Below are positions 32,578-45,067 of a stretch of 64,000 bases of DNA, one piece after another (the stretch's first letter is position 1; every line of letters begins with the position of its first letter). The stretch spans positions 558,001-622,000 of the forward strand of contig NZ_MWQN01000001.1 in the NCBI RefSeq assembly GCF_002024165.1, in the 5' to 3' direction. This stretch comes from Embleya scabrispora (lineage in GTDB: Bacteria; Actinomycetota; Actinomycetes; Streptomycetales; Streptomycetaceae). The translations under genes were made by a program, and so were the position numbers. A model generated the notes under the pieces. It ran no database searches, had not been told where the DNA came from, and saw nothing but the letters and a program-made list of their open reading frames with translations.

Positions 32578-35232
32578 ATGAGAAAACTGATGCGCGCCCC
32601 TCGGGCCGACCGGACCGGGGCGGCTCGCTCGCGGCCGCGTCGGACCTTCACCATTCGGACCCTGCTGGTCCTGCTGACCGTGGTGCCCCTGGTGTCGATG
32701 GTCGCCCTGTGGGCGATCGCGACCTACCGGCTCGCGGATCACGCGAGCGGTTTGGACAACGAGGTCTCCGTGGCCGAACGGGCGGGCACGCCCAGCTACA
32801 ACACGATGATCTCGCTCCAGGCCGAACGGCGGCTGACGGCCGCCTGGATGGCCAAGCCCGCCCCCGCGGCGGCCGACGCGCTGCGCGCGCAGCGGGTCAA
32901 GACCGACGAGGCCGTGAAGCAGTTCGTCGCCTTCGCCAAGAGCGGCGCGCGCGAGACCCCGGGCAACGCGGTGCGCCGCGCCCGCGAGGTCGCCGCGGAA
33001 CTGGCGCAACTCCCCGACGCGCGCCGCCAGGTGGACTCCATCGGCGCGATCGGCCGGGACCGCTGGCTGAAGTTCTATACGAGTCAGATCGCCGATCAGA
33101 TCTCGGTGGTCCAAGCGCTGGCCGAGACCTCCGACACCGACGTCACCTACGCCGGGCAGTTCCTGGTCATCCAGTTCCGCGCCGGGGAGGCGCTGGCGCA
33201 GGAGGACACGCTGGTGTCGTTCTCGCTGCCCTCCGGGCGGCTGAGCCAGCCGGACTACGCCGCGTTCGTGCAGAACGTGGGGGTGCGCCGGCACTCGATC
33301 GACGACGAGATCGAGCCCTTCCTGCCGCCCGCGTCACGGGCCGGCTATCTGGCGCTCACCCAGACCCCGGCCTGGCACGACCTGGTCTCGATGGAGAACG
33401 CGATCATCGCGACGGTCGACGCGCCGCGCGAGGCGCGCGCCGCCGGCAGCGGTATCCCGATCCCGGCCGAACTGGCCAGCTGGCGCAGCGTTCTCGACCG
33501 ACTCGCCGAGCCGGCCTCGGCCTTCGACTTCGCCCGCGTGGACCAGGTGTTCGCGGCCGGCGACGAGGCCACCTCGGACACCTGGAACCAGGTGTACCTG
33601 CTCAGCGCGATCGGCCTCGCCTTCGTGGTGATCGGCGGCGTGTTGTGCTGGCGGATCACCCGGGCGGTGCGGCGGCGGTTGTTCCTGCTGCGCGACGCGA
33701 CGGTGGAACTGGGCACGCACCGGCTGCCGATGGTCATCGAACGGCTGCAACGCGGCGAGCGGGTCGACCTCGCGGTCGAGGCGCCGGAGGTGGACGCGGG
33801 TCGGGACGAGATCGGCCAGGTCGCCTCCGCGTTCAACGCCGCGCAGCGCGCGGCGCTGGACGGCGCGGTACAACTGGCCCGACAGCGCGAGGGCTTCGCG
33901 AAGGTCTTCGTCAACACGGCGTTGCGCACCCAATCGCTGGTGAACCGTCAGATCGGCGAGTTGGACACGATGGAGCGCCGGCACCAGGACCCGGAGCTGC
34001 TGCGCGAGTTGTTCACCATCGACCATCTGGCCACCCGACTGCGGCGATACGAGGAGAACCTCGTGGTGCTCACCGGCAACCGACCGGGCCGACGCTGGAG
34101 TCGACCGGTCCGCATCGTGGACGTGGTGCGCGGCGCGGTCGGCGAGGTGGAGGACTACCACCGGGTCGAGGTGTACTCGGATCCGGACGTGCAGCTGTCC
34201 GGGCCGGCCGTGGGCGGGGTGATCCACCTGCTGGCCGAACTCGTGGAGAACGCCACGATGTTCTCGCCGCCGGACACGCCGGTGCATGTGCGCGCGGCGG
34301 CGGTGGCCAAGGGGGTGGCGATCGAGATCGAGGACCGCGGCCTGGGCATGTCCGAGGCCGAATACGAGTCGGCCAACCGGCAGTTGGCGGTGCCGACCAC
34401 GTTCGACGTGATCGCGCTCGCCGAGGACGTGCGGATGGGCCTGTTCGTGGTCGCCCAGCTGGCCGACCGGCTGGGCGTCGGCGTGACGTTGCGGCCGTCG
34501 CCGTACGGCGGCACGCTGGCCATCGTGTTCCTGCCCGACGAGCTGATCACCCGCGAGGGCGGCGCCCCCGACGAACCGGACCGCGCGGCGGCGCCGTTCG
34601 AGCCGGCGACGGCGATCGTCGCGGCGGCACAACCGGCTTCGGAGCCGAACTCGGCCACGACGCACGAGGCGGACGAAGGCCCCGGTTTCGTACCGGAGTC
34701 GCCGGGTCGACCGCACCCCGAACCGGTGGTGCGCTCGCTGGACCGGATACCGATGCCGGCCGAACGCGCCGAGCCCGCACCCGCCGAACCCGACGTGTCG
34801 GTACGCCCGACCGCGCCGGCGGGCACCGACCCCGGTCCCGTCCCCGCCCCGGAGCCGGCCTCGACCCCGGCTCCGAGGCACGCGCGCCCGGCGCCCACGA
34901 CCGCACCCGCCGTCGAGGAGACCACCCCCGACGGCCGCCGCGCGCTGCCCCGCCGGGTACGCCAGCGCAATCTGCCGATGCCACTGCGTACCGAGACCGC
35001 CACCACGAGCGAGGGAGGGGTGCGAACCGAGGCGAAGCCCTCCTCACCGCGGGAAGCTGCGGCTACCTTGTCCTCGTTCCGATTCGCGAGCCAACGCGCG
35101 CGCGAGGCATCCGAACCGACCGCGGCCGACGACGAGTCCGCGATCGCGACCGAACCCGGAACCGGGACCGAGCCCGCTCCGGGCCCGCGCCCCGCCGCCG
35201 GAAGCACCACGCACCCTGGGGAACCGTCATGA
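32578..35232 (+). CDS. Conservon sensor histidine kinase (nitrate/sulfonate-sensing, CvnA type)
   Basis: 884 residues. TM1 is at about 27-50 and the extracytoplasmic nitrate/sulfonate-sensing domain at about 50-330. TM2 is VYLLSAIGLAFVVIGGVLCW, followed by HAMP-like and dimerisation regions (FTIDHLATRLRRYEENLVVL). The GHKL ATPase has N-box LLAELVENATMFSPP and G1 DRGLGM. The C-terminal 300 residues are Pro/Glu/Thr-rich and disordered. No canonical H-box HExxT is seen, normal for CvnA. ATG 32578 has GGGAGAG. It overlaps the roadblock gene by 4 bp. Confidence 0.92.
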   Translation: MRKLMRAPRADRTGAARSRPRRTFTIRTLLVLLTVVPLVSMVALWAIATYRLADHASGLDNEVSVAERAGTPSYNTMISLQAERRLTAAWMAKPAPAAADALRAQRVKTDEAVKQFVAFAKSGARETPGNAVRRAREVAAELAQLPDARRQVDSIGAIGRDRWLKFYTSQIADQISVVQALAETSDTDVTYAGQFLVIQFRAGEALAQEDTLVSFSLPSGRLSQPDYAAFVQNVGVRRHSIDDEIEPFLPPASRAGYLALTQTPAWHDLVSMENAIIATVDAPREARAAGSGIPIPAELASWRSVLDRLAEPASAFDFARVDQVFAAGDEATSDTWNQVYLLSAIGLAFVVIGGVLCWRITRAVRRRLFLLRDATVELGTHRLPMVIERLQRGERVDLAVEAPEVDAGRDEIGQVASAFNAAQRAALDGAVQLARQREGFAKVFVNTALRTQSLVNRQIGELDTMERRHQDPELLRELFTIDHLATRLRRYEENLVVLTGNRPGRRWSRPVRIVDVVRGAVGEVEDYHRVEVYSDPDVQLSGPAVGGVIHLLAELVENATMFSPPDTPVHVRAAAVAKGVAIEIEDRGLGMSEAEYESANRQLAVPTTFDVIALAEDVRMGLFVVAQLADRLGVGVTLRPSPYGGTLAIVFLPDELITREGGAPDEPDRAAAPFEPATAIVAAAQPASEPNSATTHEADEGPGFVPESPGRPHPEPVVRSLDRIPMPAERAEPAPAEPDVSVRPTAPAGTDPGPVPAPEPASTPAPRHARPAPTTAPAVEETTPDGRRALPRRVRQRNLPMPLRTETATTSEGGVRTEAKPSSPREAAATLSSFRFASQRAREASEPTAADDESAIATEPGTGTEPAPGPRPAAGSTTHPGEPS

Positions 35233-35687
35233 CGAACACGCACGATCTCGCCGGCGGCATGGCCACCACCGCGACCGACAGCCGCCTGGACTGGCTGTTG
35301 ACCGACCTGGTCAAGCGCGTCCACCAGACGCGGCACGCGATCGTGCTGTCCGAGGACGGCCTGCTGATGAGCCGGTCCGAGACCATCCCGCGCGACGACG
35401 CCGAGCAGTTGGCCGCCGCGGCGGCCGGCCTGCAGAGCCTGGCCCGCAGCATCGGCCGCGGTTTCGCGGGTGGGTCGGTGCGCCAAACGCTGGTCGAGAT
35501 GGACGACGCCTTCCTCTTCCTCACCGCCGCGGGCACCGGCGCGCATCTGGCCGTGCTCGCCGAACAGAGCGCCGACGTGGGCGTGGTCGCGTTCGAGATG
35601 AACATGCTGGTGAAGAAGGTCGGCGAATACCTCGGCACCCGGCCACGCGGTGACGAGGGCGGCACTCGAACCGGCGGTCGAGCGTGA
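35229..35687 (+). CDS. Roadblock/LC7 protein (CvnB type)
   Basis: 152 residues; roadblock/LC7 fold (LDWLLTDLVKRVHQTRHAIV, LSEDGLLMSRS, VGVVAFEMNMLVKKVGEYL). In conservons it interacts with the GTPase and kinase to form a membrane-associated, G-protein-like switch. The start ATG overlaps the kinase stop (ATGA) and its stop overlaps the next GTG, so translation is coupled. Confidence 0.93.
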   Translation: MTNTHDLAGGMATTATDSRLDWLLTDLVKRVHQTRHAIVLSEDGLLMSRSETIPRDDAEQLAAAAAGLQSLARSIGRGFAGGSVRQTLVEMDDAFLFLTAAGTGAHLAVLAEQSADVGVVAFEMNMLVKKVGEYLGTRPRGDEGGTRTGGRA

Positions 35688-36118
35688 GATCCGGATGGGA
35701 TCAGTCCTGGGACGAGGACGCGAGCCCGGTGGTGCGCCCGTACACGCTCACCCGGGGGCGGACCAAGGCGGTGCGCGACGCGGACCTGACCCTGATCACC
35801 CTGGTGACCACGGTCGACCCGGACGAGCCCGCGGTCCGGGCCCCCGGGCCCGACGAGTCGTCCCCGGGGCCGCGGCGCAAGCCCCGTGACGGGCGCGGCC
35901 GCCAACCCGAGCATCAGCGGATCCTGGAGTTGTGCCGGGAACCGCAGGCCGTCGCCGAGGTGGCGGCCCTGATCGATCTGCCGGTGAGCATCACCAAGGT
36001 GCTCGTCGACGACCTGCTCCGCGACGGCCTGGTGACCGTGCGCGCCCCGCTGGCCCTGGCCCGCACCCCCGATACCGCCCTGTTGAAAAAGGTACGTGAT
36101 GGTCTCCTTCGGCTCTGA
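35684..36118 (+). CDS. DUF742 protein (CvnC type)
   Basis: 144 residues. DUF742: VVRPYTLTRGRT followed by LITLVTTV, then a winged-helix-like half (RILELCREPQAVAEVAALID, LPVSITKVLVDDLL). GTG 35684 overlaps the roadblock stop. It is the third conservon component. The central segment (about 45-75) is Pro/Arg-rich. Confidence 0.9.
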   Translation: MRSGWDQSWDEDASPVVRPYTLTRGRTKAVRDADLTLITLVTTVDPDEPAVRAPGPDESSPGPRRKPRDGRGRQPEHQRILELCREPQAVAEVAALIDLPVSITKVLVDDLLRDGLVTVRAPLALARTPDTALLKKVRDGLLRL

Positions 36119-36716
36119 CCGACTGCCCGAGCGTGCGGCGGCGGTCAAGATCCTGATCGCGGGCGGATTCGGGGTCGGCAAGACCACGCTGGTCGGCACG
36201 GTCAGCGAGGTTCCGCCACTGCACACCGAGGAGATGATGACCGAGGTCGGTGTCGGCGTGGACGACACCGTCGGCATCGAGGCCAAGTCGCGCACCACGG
36301 TCGCGCTCGACTTCGGCCGCATCACCCTGTCCGAGGAACTGGTCCTGTACCTGTTCGGCGCGCCCGGACAGGAACGGTTCTGGTCGTTGTGGCACGACCT
36401 GGCGATCGGCGCGCTGGGCGCGATCGTGCTGGTGGACACCCGCCGTCTGGAAGCCGGTTTCGGCAGCATCGACTTCTTCGAGCGGCGCGGCATCCCCTTC
36501 GTGGTCGCGATCAACCGCTTCGACGAGGCGGTGGAGTACACCGTCGACGAGGTCCGCGACGCGCTCGACCTCGATCCCGAGGTGCCGATCGTCCCGTGCG
36601 ACGTGCGTACGCGCGGGTCGGGGCGCGACGTACTGCTCGCGCTCGTCGACCACCTCCTCGGCGTTCCGGTGTCGGCCGGCGCCGGCCGGGCCCCGGCCGG
36701 CGCGGCCGGCGTGTGA
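36099..36716 (+). CDS. Conservon GTP-binding protein (CvnD type)
   Basis: 205 residues; small Ras-like GTPase. P-loop GGFGVGKTT, switch-II GAPGQERF, and NRFD in place of NKxD as in CvnD/MglA-type proteins. It completes the conservon, a signalling module that in Streptomyces influences development and secondary metabolism. I prefer ATG 36099 (six bases after AAAAAGG) over GTG 36096. It overlaps the DUF742 gene by 20 bp and converges on geosmin synthase 22 bp later. Confidence 0.92.
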   Translation: MVSFGSDRLPERAAAVKILIAGGFGVGKTTLVGTVSEVPPLHTEEMMTEVGVGVDDTVGIEAKSRTTVALDFGRITLSEELVLYLFGAPGQERFWSLWHDLAIGALGAIVLVDTRRLEAGFGSIDFFERRGIPFVVAINRFDEAVEYTVDEVRDALDLDPEVPIVPCDVRTRGSGRDVLLALVDHLLGVPVSAGAGRAPAGAAGV

Positions 36717-36738
36717 GATCCGATCGATCGCGTCGGGG

Positions 36739-40168
<3,430 letters not shown>

Positions 40169-40197
40169 CGGTGCGCTCCGACGCCTGATGGCCGATC

Positions 40198-40239
40198 AAA
40201 AAACGCCCGACGGCCGACCGTTCGGCCGACCGTCGGGCG
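40198..40239 (-). terminator. Intrinsic terminator of the VWA gene
   Basis: Stem CGCCCGAC (40204-40211) with GTCGGGCG (40232-40239), plus inner stem GGCCGA/TCGGCC around CCGT, and a 4-nt bulge. On the minus strand it is followed by six U (A6 at 40198-40203). The only clear rho-independent terminator with a U-run that I see. Confidence 0.85.
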
Positions 40240-40269
40240 CGCTCGGGGATACGCCCGGATGAGGCGCGG

Positions 40270-41565
40270 CTAGACCAGCGCGTCCACCGGGTCCGCGGCC
40301 AGGACACCGGCCGTGATCGCCTCGTTCAGCCATTCCGGGAATTCCAGGAGGAGTTGGTCGTACAGCTCCGCGTCACCGAGCGTCCGCGGATCCTGCCCGG
40401 CGTGGAAGAAGCCGGCGTTGTCCACCACGCGCTGCTCCGGCACGGTGAGTTCGTCCAGCTTGCGCAGGAAGTCGAAGCCCTTGGACTCGGGGTCGCCGAA
40501 ACCGAGGAACTGCCAGAAGATCGGCAACCCGGCCGTGTCGCACAGCGCCTTCGCGGCGGCCGGCCGGCTCGTCGGCGCGCCGTCGGTCTGGAAGATCACC
40601 AGGGCGGGGTCGGTGCTCCCGGACGCGCGGTAGTGCTCGACCACCCGGGCGATCGCACAGTGGTAGTTGGTCCGGCCCATGTGCCCGTAGGAGCCGTGCA
40701 GTTCCTCGATCCGGCCCGCCTGGTTGCCGGGGTCGAGGTCGGCGACGCCGTCGATGTCGGTGGAGAAGAACACCAGCGGGACGACGGCCTCGCCCAGTTG
40801 CCCGGACAGCGCCAACGTCTGATCGGCCAGGTGCTGGACGGTGCCGTCCTTGTAGTACGAGCGCATCGAGCCGGAGCGGTCCAGGACGAGGTAGACCACG
40901 ACGCTGCGGCCGGTGAGACCGCACTTGGCCACGGCCGCCGCGGCGGCCTCGGCGCGTCCCGAGGTCGTGGGCACCGGCTCCTCGGCGCGGGCGGACGGGA
41001 CGGGGGCGACCGCGGTGGGCGTCGCGGCCGGGGTCGGCTCGGTCTCGGCGGCGGGCGCCTCGGGCTCCGCCGGCGCGGACTCGACCTCGGCGGTCGGCGT
41101 GCCGACCACCTCGGCCTCGATCGGCTCCGCCTCGTCGCGGGTCGTGATCGACTGCGCCGGTACGGGAATCGACACCGGGGCCGGCTCGGCGGCGACCGAC
41201 TGCGCCCGGGACTCGGGGATGACCACCGTCTCGGCGACGACGGGCTCGGGCTCGGGTACCCGCACCGGCTCGGGTTCGGGTACGTGGACCTGCACCGGCT
41301 CGGGCTCGGATACCCGCACGGGCTCGGGCTCCGGTTCCGGTTTCGTCAAGGCCGGCGGTTCCGGGACGAACTCCGGCTCCGGCGTGGTCGGCGCGTCCGA
41401 CGTGTGGTTCGCCTCCGCTGCCGTGCTCGCCTCGACCACCGTGGCCGGCTCCGGTGCGGGGCGTACCGCCGACTCCTCGACCGCGTCCGTCGCCCGGGGT
41501 GTCTCCGCCGTCTCGCGGGACGCCCGCGAACGAAAGACGTTGCGCAGCAGACTCCTCAAACCCAT
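40270..41565 (-). CDS. VWA-domain protein with long Pro/Glu-rich N-terminus (TerF-like)
   Basis: 431 residues. Residues 33-205 are low-complexity, with repeated PEPEPV units (about 78-110). Residues 220-425 are a von Willebrand A domain with an intact MIDAS: DRSGSM (229-234) and TDGAPTS. The relatives are TerF/TerY-type VWA proteins of tellurium-resistance-like stress systems. The start ATG 41565 has AAGGA. It is a monocistron with a good intrinsic terminator; no other ter genes are in view. Confidence 0.85.
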   Translation of the reverse strand: MGLRSLLRNVFRSRASRETAETPRATDAVEESAVRPAPEPATVVEASTAAEANHTSDAPTTPEPEFVPEPPALTKPEPEPEPVRVSEPEPVQVHVPEPEPVRVPEPEPVVAETVVIPESRAQSVAAEPAPVSIPVPAQSITTRDEAEPIEAEVVGTPTAEVESAPAEPEAPAAETEPTPAATPTAVAPVPSARAEEPVPTTSGRAEAAAAAVAKCGLTGRSVVVYLVLDRSGSMRSYYKDGTVQHLADQTLALSGQLGEAVVPLVFFSTDIDGVADLDPGNQAGRIEELHGSYGHMGRTNYHCAIARVVEHYRASGSTDPALVIFQTDGAPTSRPAAAKALCDTAGLPIFWQFLGFGDPESKGFDFLRKLDELTVPEQRVVDNAGFFHAGQDPRTLGDAELYDQLLLEFPEWLNEAITAGVLAADPVDALV

Positions 41566-41705
41566 CGGCGAATCCTTACCTGTGTGAGGGACGCCGCCCC
41601 GATCATCAGGACGGTTACGTAAGGCTAGTCATGGCGCCGGCCGCCCGGCGGCCGACCCGCGCGTACGACACCCGACCGCCCCCCGAACAGCCGAAGGGTT
41701 GCCTC

Positions 41706-42229
41706 TCACACACCGGCGAGCAGCACGAACGCCGCGTCCACGGCGGCGCAGGCGGCGGCCACGTCCTCGTCGGTGAGCGCCGCCGAGACGAACCGGCACG
41801 CCGAACCGGCCGCGTCGACGTGAGGCCGCGCGCCGAGCGGATCGCCCCCTGAATGGCCTCCGACCCCGAGTCGGCGAACCGGACGAGGTCGGCGCACGGG
41901 ATCATCGCCCGCATGGTTTCCGCCAGTTCGATCTCCGGAATGGTGCCCGCACCGAACATGGTGCCGCCGGCCGACACCTCGGCCACCGCCGAGGCGATCC
42001 GCGGATCGGCGTGCCCCATCACCGCGCAGCCGTACGAATTCAGGTAGTCGACATACTCGTTCCCGTCCACGTCCCAAATGTGCGCGGCCTTTCCGTGCGC
42101 GATATACAGCGGATAGGGATAGGACCCGGTGGTGATGATCCGACCGGACGAGGTCGTTCCGCCCGCCAGGGATCGACGGGCGCGGTGGAAAAGCGCCCGG
42201 CTGGTTTCGGTCGACTCGGCCGAGAGCAC
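41706..42229 (-). pseudogene. Class III aminotransferase (glutamate-1-semialdehyde aminomutase-like), internally deleted
   Basis: From GTG 42229 the frame reads a typical GSAM-type N-terminus: RALFHRARRSLAGG, HGKAAHIWDVDGNEYVDYLN, MGHADPRIASAVAE, FADSGSEAIQGAIRSARG. It then meets the C-terminal piece (FVSAALTDEDVAAACAAVDA) in a different frame, ending at 41706. About 250 residues between them, including the PLP lysine, are missing. So it cannot be functional. Upstream ATG 42457 with GAGGAAA SD is in the same frame, but the sequence between looks non-coding or frameshifted. Confidence 0.8.
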
Positions 42230-42749
42230 GAAATTCGCCACCTTTGCCCGCGACGCCCGTCGGCGGCGCCGCGTGGGTTCTCTCCGCCGCCGGCCGTCCC
42301 GGCCGCCCGGGATCCCGCGCTCGCCCGGATCGAGCGCGCGCGGCCCCGGATCCGCTCGACGGCCGCTTCGAGCCGGGACATCGGCCGGTCCGGCGAAGAA
42401 TCCGGCGCCTCCGGATATCCCGGCTCCGCGAATGTGTCGATCCGTTGTCGGGCACATGGAATTTCCTCGCGTCGGTCGTGTCTCGATGTCGGTCGGGCGG
42501 GCGGTCGCGAAAAGCGGAGCATCGTCTCGCATTTCCTGGGAAAAACCACGTGACCGAACGGAAAACGGAGCCCGATCGAACCGATACGAGAAATATCCTG
42601 GAGCGGGCCGATTCATGCACGGGCCCGGCGGATCGGCCGGATCGCTCCCCCGGCCGACCGCCCCGACCGCGCACCCCGACCGCGCACCCCGGGGCGGTTT
42701 CCCGCCACGCGGCGAGGAAACCGACTGCCGGCCGCCGGGCCCGGCGGGT
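42230..42749. other. Gene-free region upstream of the aminotransferase remnant
   Basis: 520 bp without a convincing gene. A strong SD and ATG (42457-42468, minus strand) precede an Arg-rich frame; another frame reads SRLEAAVERIRGRARSIRA, which looks more protein-like. This suggests a further frameshifted remnant of the aminotransferase operon. Confidence 0.35.
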
Positions 42750-43172
42750 TCAGCCGAGGAAGGTCAACCGCACCGTGCGGTCCGGATTGTCCCGGTTGGT
42801 ATCGACCATCGTGACCGACTGCCAGGTGCCCAGCGCGAGTTCGCCCGCGATCACCGGCAGGGTCGCGTGGGGCGGGACCAGCGCGGGCAGCACGTGATCG
42901 CGTCCGTGGCCGGGGCTGCCGTGTCGGTGTCGCCACCGGTCGTCGGCCGGCAGCAGATCCGCGAGCAGTGCGAGCAGGTCCTCGTCACTGCCCGCGCCGG
43001 TCTCCAGGATCGCCACCCCGGCGGTCGCGTGCGGCACGAAAACGTTCAGCAATCCGTCCCGCCCCGCCGCCGCCTCGCGCAGGAATCGCGCACACGTCCC
43101 GGTCAGGTCGTACACCCGCTCGTGCCGCCCGGTACTGACCTCGAACACCCGCGACACATTCGTCTCCGCCAT
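42750..43172 (-). CDS. YjbQ family protein (UPF0047)
   Basis: 140 residues. The family hallmarks are LLNVFVPHATAGVAIL, the conserved HGSPGHGRDHVLPAL and LALGTWQSVTMVDTN. E. coli YjbQ has weak thiamine-phosphate-synthase-like activity; the physiological role is unclear. ATG 43172 has GGGGGG. It is divergent from the HxlR gene. Confidence 0.9.
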   Translation of the reverse strand: MAETNVSRVFEVSTGRHERVYDLTGTCARFLREAAAGRDGLLNVFVPHATAGVAILETGAGSDEDLLALLADLLPADDRWRHRHGSPGHGRDHVLPALVPPHATLPVIAGELALGTWQSVTMVDTNRDNPDRTVRLTFLG

Positions 43173-43274
43173 CCCCCCATGCTCGCCCGAACGTCGCCCG
43201 ACGCGGCGCAGCCACACGCTCTCCCGGCGGATTCCTTTGCCTTCGGCCGAATACGTACGGACAATGTGCGGCAG

Positions 43275-43293
43275 TACCTACCTGTCGGTAAGG
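43275..43293. promoter_or_regulatory. Candidate HxlR operator
   Basis: TACCTACCTGTCGGTAAGG, with TACC-N4-GGTA at its centre (43279-43290), lies 25-43 bp upstream of hxlR, in the promoter region shared with the divergent yjbQ gene. HxlR/DUF24 proteins recognise such short AT/GC palindromes; this is inferred. Confidence 0.4.
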
Positions 43294-43317
43294 CAGTGTC
43301 CGAGGAGGGGGAGGCGC

Positions 43318-43686
43318 ATGGCCCGGCGCTACCAGTGCGGTCTCGATGCCGCCATGGACGTCATCGGTGGCAAGTGGAAGGCGCTGATCCTGTGGGCGCT
43401 GCACACCGAGGATCGGCGGTTCGGGGAGTTGCGGCGCGCGGTGCCCGGGATCAGCGAGAAGATGCTGATCCAGCAGTTGCGCGAGATGGAGAGTCGGGGC
43501 ATCGTGCACCGCGAGGTGTATCGGGAGGTCCCGCCGAAGGTGGTCTACTCGCTGACCCCGCTGGGCGAGTCGCTGAACGAGGCGCTGTTGCCGCTGGGCG
43601 TGTGGGGCCGGGACCACGAGGAGCAGATCGCCGCCACCGCGCCCTCGACGACCGCGACCCCGGACCCCGCGCGGCCCGCCGCCTAG
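43318..43686 (+). CDS. HxlR-family (DUF24) transcriptional regulator
   Basis: 122 residues, winged helix with the HxlR signature: CGLDAAMDVIGGKWKALILW, FGELRRAVPGISEKMLIQQL and VPPKVVYSLTPLG. The single Cys7 near the N-terminus is the redox- or electrophile-sensing residue of many DUF24 regulators. ATG 43318 has GAGGAGGGGGAGG. It is the first gene before the cyclitol cluster, in the same direction (190 bp before the cyclase), and is a candidate cluster regulator. Confidence 0.9.
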   Translation: MARRYQCGLDAAMDVIGGKWKALILWALHTEDRRFGELRRAVPGISEKMLIQQLREMESRGIVHREVYREVPPKVVYSLTPLGESLNEALLPLGVWGRDHEEQIAATAPSTTATPDPARPAA

Positions 43687-43785
43687 AGGTCGTTTCCGGG
43701 CGAAGTTTCCGGAATCGGCGAATGCCCGGGAATAGCGTCGAACGGTCTGCTATACCCGCGCGGGCGCACTCTGGGTGAGTCGTTG

Positions 43786-43815
43786 TTGACTTTTCGTAGC
43801 ACCCGCCGTAATTAT
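43786..43815 (+). promoter_or_regulatory. Promoter of the cyclase/kinase operon
   Basis: TTGACT (43786-43791), an 18-bp spacer and AATTAT (43810-43815) form a good housekeeping-sigma promoter in a locally AT-rich 190-bp gap. It lies 61 bp upstream of the cyclase start. Confidence 0.6.
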
Positions 43816-43876
43816 TTCGGCAGCGAATATCCGGATTGTCTGCGACGTCTTCGTTGAGCTGCCGGGGTGTGAATAT

Positions 43877-45067
43877 ATGACCGAATACGTCCGAGTGTCC
43901 GAACAGCTGGCGCTGCCTCGCGGCCGGGTCGAACCGATCATGGCCACCGCTCGGCGGCTCGACACATATCCGGTCCATGTCTGCCTCGACGAGAACACCG
44001 CGCTCGCGCACCTGTGCGCCGAGATCGACGGTCGCCGGGTCGCGCTGGTCACCGACGACACCGTGCTCGCGCTGCACGCACGCCGCCTGGCCGAACGCCT
44101 GACCGCCGCGGGACTCGACGTGGTCGCCACCTCCTTCCCGGCCGGCGAGGCCAGCAAGAGCCTGCGCACCGCGAGCGCACTGCTCGACTGGCTGGCCGAA
44201 ACCTCGCTGGTACGCCGGGACATCCTGCTCGCGGTCGGCGGCGGCGTGGTGATGGACACCGTCGGCTGGGTGGCCAGCGCGTACATGCGCGGACTGCCGT
44301 ACATCAACGTGCCCACCACGCTGCTCGCGCACGTGGACGCGGCCCTGGGCGGCAAGGTGGCCATCGACCACCCGTCCGCGAAGAACCTGATCGGCGCCTT
44401 CTACCAACCCCGCGCGGTGGTCTCCAACGTCGGCTATCTGAGCACCCAGGACGATCGTGGACTGCGCGCCGGACTGGCCGAGGCGATCAAGACCGGGATC
44501 ATCGCCTCGCCCGAGTTGTTCGAGCTGATCGAGCACCGGCACGCGGCCGTACTGGCCGCCGACCCCGGGCCCACCGCCGCCCTGGTACACGCCTCCAGCG
44601 TGCTCAAGTGCCGCCTGATCGCCCGCGATCCGTACGAGCGGGACCTGCGCCGGCCGCTGAACTTCGGGCACACCATCGGACACGCCGTGGAGACCGCGAC
44701 CGGCTACGGCCCGGTCCTGCACGGCGAGGCGGTCGCCTTCGGGATGGCCTGCGCGGCGCGCATCGCCGCACGCCGCGGGTTGCTCGACCCGACCCTGCTC
44801 GCCCGGGTGACCGGACTCCTGGACCGGGTGCGGCTGCCCACCACGCTCGCCGCGCTGCCCGCCCCGCTCGATCCGGCGACCACCGTCGAAGCCCTGGGGC
44901 AGATCCGCAAGATCCGGGACGGCCGACTGCGCTTCGTGCTGCCCACCGCACTCGGCGAGACGGTGATCACCGACGACGTCACCGACGAGGAGATCCACGC
45001 CGCGCTCGTGGTCTCCGCCGAATCCGAGGCCACCTTGGCGCGCACCCACGGAGGAACCGATGGCTGA
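43877..45067 (+). CDS. Sugar-phosphate cyclase, DHQS superfamily (2-epi-5-epi-valiolone/valiolone synthase-like)
   Basis: 396 residues. NAD-binding GGGVVMD (121-127), probable zinc ligands Glu202 (LAEAIK), His265 (NFGHTIGHA) and His282 (LHGEA), and catalytic Lys160. The superfamily cyclises heptulosonate or sedoheptulose 7-phosphate. The substrate loop reads GGKVAID (158-164) instead of the GGKTGIN of dehydroquinate synthases, while AKNLIGAFYQP (168-178) is DHQS-like. Context with a pseudoglycosyltransferase favours a C7-cyclitol synthase acting on sedoheptulose 7-phosphate. It overlaps the PfkB gene by 8 bp. Confidence 0.8.
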   Translation: MTEYVRVSEQLALPRGRVEPIMATARRLDTYPVHVCLDENTALAHLCAEIDGRRVALVTDDTVLALHARRLAERLTAAGLDVVATSFPAGEASKSLRTASALLDWLAETSLVRRDILLAVGGGVVMDTVGWVASAYMRGLPYINVPTTLLAHVDAALGGKVAIDHPSAKNLIGAFYQPRAVVSNVGYLSTQDDRGLRAGLAEAIKTGIIASPELFELIEHRHAAVLAADPGPTAALVHASSVLKCRLIARDPYERDLRRPLNFGHTIGHAVETATGYGPVLHGEAVAFGMACAARIAARRGLLDPTLLARVTGLLDRVRLPTTLAALPAPLDPATTVEALGQIRKIRDGRLRFVLPTALGETVITDDVTDEEIHAALVVSAESEATLARTHGGTDG

